Of a stretch of 39,795 nucleotides of DNA, positions 34,625 to 39,795 are shown piece after piece (within the stretch, counting starts at the first letter, position 1; every line of letters begins with the position of its first letter). A model generated the notes under the pieces. That model saw only the letters and a program-made list of their open reading frames with translations, was not told the origin of the DNA and ran no database searches. The stretch comes from an uncultured Aquimarina sp. (GTDB lineage Bacteria; Bacteroidota; Bacteroidia; Flavobacteriales; Flavobacteriaceae), in the NCBI GenBank assembly GCA_947499005.1, contig CANMML010000033.1, positions 1 through 39,795 on the forward strand, in the 5' to 3' direction. A program made the translations under genes and the position numbers.

Positions 34625-36664
34625 ATGAGTGATCTTAGAAATACATTTTACCATAAACAACCTGTATTGTACAAGTTTTTCATTTTTGTGCTAGCTACTG
34701 TACTGATGGTTTATATGTTCCCCAAAAAAGGAAAATTTAAATATCAGTTTAGTGAAGGTAAACCTTGGCAATATGAGAATCTATATGCTCCTTTTGATTT
34801 TGGGATTCTTAAATCTCAGGAAGATATAGCTAAAGAGAAAGAAGACCTTCGAGTAAATGCAACCCCTTATTTTGAAGTAAATGAGACTACTAAGAAAGAG
34901 GTTGATGGAAAACTGGAAACAGTTTATGTAAGTGTTTTAAAGGATTCGACTTTTAAGAATAAAGATGATTATAAGTACATAAAGCAAAAACTAAACTGGA
35001 TATACAAGAAAGGGGTTCTCGATAAAAAATACCCGTACACTAATGATAAGAAGGTCTATAAAAAAATAGGAAATACGGTATCTCAGCAAAAATTCGAAAG
35101 TTTTTTAGAAGTAAATTCTCTTTCTAATGTTTTGAAAAAAGATTTAGAAGTTCGTTTCCCAGAAAATAATGATAAAATATTGTTTTTATTTTATGAACTT
35201 GTAAAACCCAATGTGAAATTGGATAAATCCTTGACGGAAGAAATTATTGCTGAGGCAATTTCAAAAGTATTGGAAACTAGAGGAAGTGTAGGAGAAGATA
35301 CGCGTATTATTGCTAAAGGAGAAATGGTAGACGCTGATAAATTTCAGATATTAAAATCCTTGCAATTACAGTACGAATCGGAGCTTTGGTCGAAAAGTAA
35401 GAAAAACTGGATTGTCTTCGGTTACACATTACTTGTAGCTTTAGCTATGATGATGCTGTTTTTATTCATTAAAAAGTACCGAAATGAAGTGTATGAGAAT
35501 AACACCAAGTTGACTTTTGTGTTGTTCAATATGTTGTTGATGGTGTTACTGACGAATTTAGTTGTAAAATTTAATCCAGGTTATGTGTATGTGGTTCCAA
35601 TCTGTATTCTACCATTGATAATTAAAGCTTTCTTCGACGCACGATTAGGGCTGTTTACGCATGTAATTACAGTATTGATTTTAGGATTTATAGTTCCTAA
35701 TAGTTTTGAGTATATGTTCTTGCAAATCATTGCAGGTATAGTTACGATATTAACGGTTTCAGAATTATACAAAAGAGCCAATTTATTTATTTCTGTAGGA
35801 CAAATTACTTTAGTTTATTTTCTAGCTTTTTTAGCATTCCACCTTATTCAGCAGGGCGGGGTAGAAGATATTGAAGAATTGCAGCCGCTACTATTTTTCA
35901 TACTTTGTGGTTTTGCAACCTTGATTGTTCACCCTTTAATTTATGGTTTTGAAAAAATATTTGGATTGGTTTCCGATGTATCTCTTTTAGAATTAAGTGA
36001 TACGAATTCCAAATTATTAAAGGAATTATCGAATAAAGCGCCAGGTACTTTTCACCATTCTCTTAATGTAGCTAATATTGCTGAAGCTGCAGCTAATGAA
36101 ATTGGGGCAAATGCCATGTTAGTTAGGGTAGGGGCTTTGTATCATGATGTCGGTAAAATAAAAAATCCTACATTTTTTATTGAAAATCAAGTAAATGGTA
36201 TCAATCCTCATGATAATTTATCGCCAAAGGAAAGTGCCAGAGTAATTGTAAATCATGCTATCAATGGAATCGAAGTTGCCAAAAAATATAACATTCCAGA
36301 TAGAGTAATAGATTTTATAAGAACACATCACGGAACTAGTACGGTATATTATTTTTATAAAAAAGAACAAGAGTCCAATCCTGATGTTGATATTAAAGAC
36401 TTTCAATATCCAGGGCCTGTGCCGTTTTCTAAGGAAACAGCAGTGCTCATGATGGCAGATAGTGTAGAGGCAGCTTCTAAAAGTCTTCAGCAGCCTACAA
36501 GCTCTTTAATAGATAATTTTGTAGAGAAAATTATAGACAAACAAATGAGCGAAGGGCAATTTTTAAACGCAGATATTACTTTTAAAGAAATTCAACAGAT
36601 AAAAAAGGTAATGAAGCGTAAGCTGAATAATATCTATCATTTGCGAGTAGAATATCCTGAATAG
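34625..36664 (+). CDS. PgpH-like 7TM HD phosphodiesterase
   Basis: About 679 residues from ATG 34625 (a TTG at 34616 is in frame but weaker). A TM helix near the N-terminus (FFIFVLATVLMVYMF) precedes an extracellular region of about 230 residues, then six or seven TM segments (from WIVFGYTLLVALAMMMLF), then a cytoplasmic HD domain: HHSLNVANIAEAAANE (about 477) and LYHDVGKIKNPTFF (about 504), with further His in RTHHGTST. This is the 7TM-HD layout of PgpH, which degrades cyclic-di-AMP. That function is inferred by family; no c-di-AMP synthase lies in the window. Confidence 0.9.
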   Translation: MSDLRNTFYHKQPVLYKFFIFVLATVLMVYMFPKKGKFKYQFSEGKPWQYENLYAPFDFGILKSQEDIAKEKEDLRVNATPYFEVNETTKKEVDGKLETVYVSVLKDSTFKNKDDYKYIKQKLNWIYKKGVLDKKYPYTNDKKVYKKIGNTVSQQKFESFLEVNSLSNVLKKDLEVRFPENNDKILFLFYELVKPNVKLDKSLTEEIIAEAISKVLETRGSVGEDTRIIAKGEMVDADKFQILKSLQLQYESELWSKSKKNWIVFGYTLLVALAMMMLFLFIKKYRNEVYENNTKLTFVLFNMLLMVLLTNLVVKFNPGYVYVVPICILPLIIKAFFDARLGLFTHVITVLILGFIVPNSFEYMFLQIIAGIVTILTVSELYKRANLFISVGQITLVYFLAFLAFHLIQQGGVEDIEELQPLLFFILCGFATLIVHPLIYGFEKIFGLVSDVSLLELSDTNSKLLKELSNKAPGTFHHSLNVANIAEAAANEIGANAMLVRVGALYHDVGKIKNPTFFIENQVNGINPHDNLSPKESARVIVNHAINGIEVAKKYNIPDRVIDFIRTHHGTSTVYYFYKKEQESNPDVDIKDFQYPGPVPFSKETAVLMMADSVEAASKSLQQPTSSLIDNFVEKIIDKQMSEGQFLNADITFKEIQQIKKVMKRKLNNIYHLRVEYPE

Positions 36665-36960
36665 GGTTCTGTTATTCATATATCATGATTGGAGATTGCG
36701 TTAATTTTGGTCAACCATATTAATTGCAAACAATCTTACTTCCGATGTTGTTGAATAAATTTTGTTGGGTCTGTGTAGCCTTCATGGTTTTTAGAATATC
36801 CACCCACAGCCAGAGAAAAATATACTTCATATAAAAACTATTTAGAACAAGAGAATTATACTTGAATAACGGGGGCTTAGGAACTTTTCTTATTTTAGGG
36901 CTTTAAAATAAAAACAAAGAGTATTCGTTCATAAATTTGGATACGCTTAAAAAACGATAC
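36665..36960. other. Intergenic stretch with a decayed reading frame
   Basis: No intact gene. On the minus strand 36737-36837 is open and protein-like (YEVYFSLAVGGYSKNHEGYT, then DPTKFIQQHRK and a stop), closed upstream by a stop. It may be the tail of a broken gene, but I cannot name the family. Confidence 0.3.
36932..36939 (+). promoter_or_regulatory. Candidate -7 box TAAATTTG
   Basis: Full TAnnTTTG match, 21 bases before the ATG at 36961. Because it lies over the TTG at 36937, it supports 36961 as the real start. Confidence 0.5.
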
Positions 36961-37335
36961 ATGAATAAACTACTGTTATTATTCACTCTTTTTATAGCCA
37001 TGCTAACTACTCAGGCAAGCTATGCGCAATTACCCCATTGTTGTAAAAAAAAGGTGAGAATTAGAAAACAAAGTAAAAGAGCTAGAGGAGCTTTAGTAGG
37101 TGTAAAAGGTAAAGATGATAACAAATCCTTAAGGCGGAAAGAAAAAGAGCGCGCTAAGGCTTTTAAAGCGGCAGAAAGAGAGAAACGTTTAGCGGAAAAG
37201 AATAAGGAAAAGGCTAATGATACCATTGTCGAAGTTGTACCAGAAAAACCAAGTAAGCCTAAAACAAAAGACGAAAGGGTAGATGAGCTGCTAAAGATTT
37301 TTGATAATGAAGAAAAGAATCTTGAGGATGATTAA
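36961..37335 (+). CDS. Small exported lysine-rich protein, unknown function
   Basis: 124 residues from ATG 36961; a TTG at 36937 lies inside the probable promoter. The signal peptide (LLLLFTLFIAMLTTQASYAQ) is followed by CCKKK, then a highly charged Lys/Arg/Glu-rich stretch (RRKEKERAKAFKAAEREKRL) with a possible coiled coil, and an acidic tail. No family is recognised. It stands in an accessory region full of decayed sequence, but its own frame looks intact. Confidence 0.6.
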   Translation: MNKLLLLFTLFIAMLTTQASYAQLPHCCKKKVRIRKQSKRARGALVGVKGKDDNKSLRRKEKERAKAFKAAEREKRLAEKNKEKANDTIVEVVPEKPSKPKTKDERVDELLKIFDNEEKNLEDD

Positions 37336-37434
37336 TGTTTCTTTTTTTATCATGGTAGTATCTCACTTAGTGTATAATGTTTAAAATATGGGGGTTATGC
37401 TCTCTATATTTTTTGATTGGTCTCATTTCAGGGG

Positions 37435-37539
37435 GTAAAGATCTGGAGCGCGCTAGAATATGATTTCATTCCTATCGAATGGATTACACCTCTTAAAAAT
37501 AAATCAATAGAAAATTATTCTAAAAGGTTAAGTGATTAA
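37435..37539 (+). pseudogene. Fragment resembling an alpha/beta hydrolase
   Basis: About 34 codons read VKIWSALEYDFIPIEWITPL then KNKSIENYSKRLSD and a stop. The IEWI.PL..ES...YAKRL pattern is one I associate with the N-terminal third of small Bacteroidota alpha/beta hydrolases. There is no start before it and no hydrolase body after it, so it is a remnant at best. The surrounding 37336-37785 has no intact gene. Confidence 0.35.
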
Positions 37540-37732
37540 TACAGAGGAAGATTTTTGTTTAATGGGAATCCCTATGCACCCTAAAAACAAAAAAGTGGCT
37601 TAAAAATTTTATCCAAAAATTATTAGGCAGTCCATGGTAGCTTTTATATTTATTTTGATACACTAGCGGCATCAGGGGACGTTTACAACAGCTTTGTTTT
37701 TTAATCTTTAATCACTTTTCGGGGTTTATAAA

Positions 37733-37789
37733 ATGCTAGTATCTAAGAATTTTAAAGATTTCTTTGCTAAAAATGTGGCTTCTCTTTAA
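37733..37789 (+). other. Short tail ORF abutting repeat copy 1
   Basis: An 18-codon frame (MLVSKNFKDFFAKNVASL) ends in a TAA lying inside repeat copy 1, just as the XRE fragment ends inside copy 2. It may be the last piece of another lost gene with the same downstream sequence. Unrecognised and possibly chance. Confidence 0.2.
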
Positions 37790-37911
37790 AACAAAAAACC
37801 ACCTCTAACATCATAAATGATAGAAGTGGCTATACTTACTCTTTAGTGAAGCTAATGCAAAGTCAGGAGACATTTGCAAAGCTTTTATTTTTAGTTACTC
37901 TTTGCGGAGCT
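37786..37911. repeat. Direct repeat copy 1 (126 bp)
   Basis: About 96 percent identical to 38127-38251: four substitutions and one indel near CAGGAGAC. It contains a minus-strand hairpin (37799-37829) followed on that strand by a T-rich tail, and a second, weaker palindromic stretch around TGCAAAGTC. In this copy the hairpin has one U-U mismatch. It ends exactly where the XRE fragment begins. Confidence 0.9.
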
Positions 37912-38130
37912 GGTGTTATTGATAAGCTATCTCAACTATTTAAGATATCCGCAGACTTTTTGATTAAGGGAGATAAAACGGATGTTGCTTTAAAGAGCAT
38001 TCAAAACACGGAACTTATCAATCATTTCCAAAAGATTAGTTCTTTACCTGATGAAGAACAAAAAACTATAATCAAGGTCATTAAAGCTTTGATTTGTGAG
38101 TATGATGTTAGGCAGGCTTATGCATCTTAA
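37912..38130 (+). pseudogene. Headless XRE-family regulator fragment
   Basis: 72 codons beginning GVIDKLSQLFKISADFLIKGDK and ending KALICEYDVRQAYAS. This is the last HTH helix and the C-terminal tail of Bacteroidota XRE regulators (compare the usual PSI.VIDKLS.LF..SADYL). The first ~50 residues with the helix-turn-helix core are missing. In frame upstream, 22 codons of the 126-bp repeat create a fused 94-residue ORF from ATG 37846, which I regard as an artefact of the junction. The fragment is bracketed by two direct repeat copies. Confidence 0.75.
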
Positions 38131-38251
38131 AACAAAAAACCACCTCTAACATCATAAATGCTAGAAGTGGCTATACTTACTATTTAGTGAAGCAAATGCA
38201 AAGTCAGGGACATTTGCAAAGCTTTTATTTTTAGTTACTCTTTGCAGAGCT
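38127..38251. repeat. Direct repeat copy 2 (125 bp)
   Basis: Second copy of the 126-bp repeat, starting over the stop codon of the XRE fragment and ending 8 bases before the immunity gene stop at 38260. A one-base deletion removes the frame that copy 1 keeps open. Confidence 0.9.
38129..38170 (-). terminator. Minus-strand terminator of the Rhs-tip operon
   Basis: On the minus strand a 13-bp stem (38140-38152 with 38158-38170, including wobbles) is followed by a run of T with one G. It lies about 90 bases past the stop of the lipoprotein gene at 38260 and would end the toxin/immunity transcript. The same hairpin is present but slightly mismatched in copy 1. Confidence 0.75.
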
Positions 38252-38259
38252 CGAAACAT

Positions 38260-38667
38260 TTAAGGTTGTAATAATCTATATACACCTCTTTTTCCTATAG
38301 AATAGATAAAAACCTTATTGAATTTCTGTGTTTTATCTAAAATTACTTCTACAGGCTTTTTTGAAAGCTCGAGTCCTTCACCAGAAATATTTTTAGATTT
38401 GGTCAAAACTTTTTTTACTGGGTATTGATAGGAAATTAAATAATCAACATCATTTTTAAGTTTTTTCACTCCTTTTAATTTTAATCCGGGAATATCTAAA
38501 TCTCCTATTAGATACCCAAAACTATCATATAGATAAGTGTTTTTAAAATCAGAATCATTAATAATGGTATAGTTAAACTCTCCGATATAACTATACTTAG
38601 CTTCATTTTTACATGATAAAAATGTAAAAAGATATATTGTTAAATATAAGAATGAATGCTTTGTCAT
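38260..38667 (-). CDS. Lipoprotein, probable immunity protein of the Rhs toxin
   Basis: 135 residues. A signal peptide with lipobox LFTFLSCKNEA predicts an outer- or inner-membrane lipoprotein facing the periplasm or cell surface. The mature part is probably beta-rich (YSYIGEFNYTIINDSD, then a lysine-rich middle) with no recognised family. It starts 9 bases after the stop of the Rhs C-terminal gene, the standard position of an immunity gene. If so, the toxin would be neutralised outside the cytoplasm. The function is inferred from position only. Confidence 0.7.
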   Translation of the reverse strand: MTKHSFLYLTIYLFTFLSCKNEAKYSYIGEFNYTIINDSDFKNTYLYDSFGYLIGDLDIPGLKLKGVKKLKNDVDYLISYQYPVKKVLTKSKNISGEGLELSKKPVEVILDKTQKFNKVFIYSIGKRGVYRLLQP

Positions 38668-38676
38668 AATCCTAAT

Positions 38677-39795
38677 TTATTTTTTTCTAGCGGCTGCTCT
38701 TCTTTGAGAAACAGTCATAGCGTTGGGATTTCTTACTCTTTGTCCATTTTGAAAGTATTGCCATTGTCCTCCATAATACCATTGAGTCGAGGCTTTACCT
38801 GTAGACTCACTAATGTTTACTTTCTTATTTGATCCACGAACTGTTCCTACATCTGTATCCCTACTAAAACCAGCAGCTAATGTTGTTCCTGGAGTCATTG
38901 TTGTTGCAGATGGGTTATTGGAATTACAAGTATTTAAACATAAAGTAGTGTTAGATATATCACCTTTAGTTTTAGGTAGATCAGATATTTTTGTTCCTGG
39001 TGTGCCTGATACATTTGTTTTACCATCATCAGTACTAACAATATATTGACCATCTTTTGTCTTGGAATCACCATCAGGGTTTGAATCTAAATGTAAAGCT
39101 TGATTTGTTCCATGGCTATTAATGACAATCTTATCTGGGGAACCAGATATATCTCCCCAATCTTCTGAAAATTCAGATTCAGTTTTTGCATCACTTAACG
39201 CAACGCTTCCTTCTCCATACTCCTTAACATATTTTTCATACTGAGCCTTTGTTTGTTCTCCAAAACCACCATCTTTTCCATTAGCAGTTGAATCGTAAAA
39301 AATATAAACTTTAACTTCTTTTCTTTGATCTTCAGATAATTCATTGCCATTTATATCTTTCCAATCAAAAGGACTCATTCCATCGGGGTCAATAAAATAA
39401 ATTGGATTATCAAACGCATAATTATAAGGCGAATGTCTGGTCATCTGCTCAGCAAGAGGATCAATATTCATCCATCTACCTAATGCAGGGTCATAGTTTC
39501 GTGCAGAAAAATCTAACCACTCTAAACCAAGTTCGTCGTTTTCTTCCTTACTATTATATCCATAATTATGTTTTCTCCCTCGAACGGTGTTATTGTAGCC
39601 CTTATGTGTGAGTCCAAAAGGATAGTAGTTCTTCTCCTCTCTGATTTCACTAACATCTACCTGACCATCTCCATTAGCATCACTATACGAGAGCCTTATG
39701 TTCCCTAAATGATCCTTGTACTGGTAAACATAATCTAATACGTTTACGTAAAAAAATCACATCGGTTACCTTTTTTTGATGGTGTACCTTCCTCT
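38677..39795 (-). CDS. Rhs C-terminal end with caspase-like toxin domain (partial)
   Basis: The gene enters from the right edge. The frame is open from 39756 to the stop at 38677; an ATG at 39471 is not the true start, because the RHS core continues upstream of it: YQYKDHLGNIRLSYSDANGD, NYYPFGLTHKGYNN, LEWLDFSARNYDPALGRWMN then IDPLAEQ...YAFDNPIYFIDPDGM. After the core comes a variable tip of about 230 residues. It holds IVINSHGTN (His codon 39112-39114), ISDLPKTKG and LCLNTCNSNN (Cys codon 38926-38928), in the order of a His-Gly/Cys dyad in clan CD peptidases. At 39757-39759 a TGA interrupts the core frame; the core-like frame seems to resume one base shifted, so there may be a frameshift at a 7-base homopolymer. 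Confidence 0.82.

Noticed and set aside
37380..37463. 27-codon hydrophobic ORF (MFKIWGLCSLYFLIGLIS)
   Set aside because: Short and overlapping the hydrolase-like remnant in another frame; likely chance.
37846..38130. 94-residue ORF taken as an intact gene
   Set aside because: Its first 22 codons come from the direct repeat and the remainder is a headless XRE tail, so it is a fused fragment.
38677..39471. Annotating the Rhs tip from ATG 39471 as a complete 264-residue gene
   Set aside because: The RHS core continues upstream in the same frame to 39756, so this ATG is internal.

Overview
The window looks like chromosomal DNA from a marine Bacteroidota, most likely family Flavobacteriaceae. 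It is AT-rich. Several genes are preceded by the Bacteroidota-type -7 box TAnnTTTG, lipoproteins carry short Cys lipoboxes, and there are LytTR, AraC and 7TMR-DISM regulators, DUF5777 and DUF4331 proteins, a PorT-like barrel and a Bacteroidota-style RHS core. I cannot name the genus with confidence (an Aquimarina-like genome would fit).

Layout. 0.3-3.7 kb: a McrB/McrC modification-dependent restriction pair with one-base overlap, a perfect dyad upstream and a terminator downstream. 4.0-11.7 kb: a 7TMR-DISM membrane regulator with a DNA-binding tail, an intergenic cluster of palindromic repeats, and a 1849-residue secreted leucine-rich protein with six repeated cassettes and a dockerin-like C-terminus. 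11.8-13.8 kb: an unknown exported protein and an AraC regulator.

13.9-19.2 kb: a protein-oxidation repair and thiol-redox cluster: MsrB, a monothiol-glutaredoxin/GNAT fusion, the protein-AMPylase SelO, a small conserved protein, MsrA, and a double-glutaredoxin/thioredoxin-reductase fusion. Because SelO is known elsewhere to modify redox proteins, its adjacency to redoxin fusions is suggestive. 19.2-23.0 kb: an NHL-propeller lipoprotein, a seven-TM AraC regulator and a DUF547 protein.

23.1-28.9 kb: a six-gene minus-strand envelope operon (OB-fold, YceI-like, DUF5777 barrel, DUF4331 split over two exported proteins, TPR lipoprotein), with a divergent membrane-anchored LytTR regulator. I know of no assigned function for this combination. 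29.0-36.7 kb: ordinary chromosome: GbsR/MarR regulator, XerD-type recombinase, PorT-like barrel, AroQ, NlpC/P60 peptidase, thiolase, PgpH-like HD phosphodiesterase.

36.7-39.8 kb: an accessory tip. It holds gene debris, a 126-bp direct repeat flanking a headless XRE-regulator fragment, and a minus-strand Rhs C-terminal end whose toxin domain has a His-Gly/Cys signature resembling caspase-like (clan CD) peptidases. A lipoprotein gene follows 9 bp downstream and is the likely immunity gene. The Rhs frame is interrupted at a homopolymer close to the right edge, so its upstream part is either frameshifted or missing.
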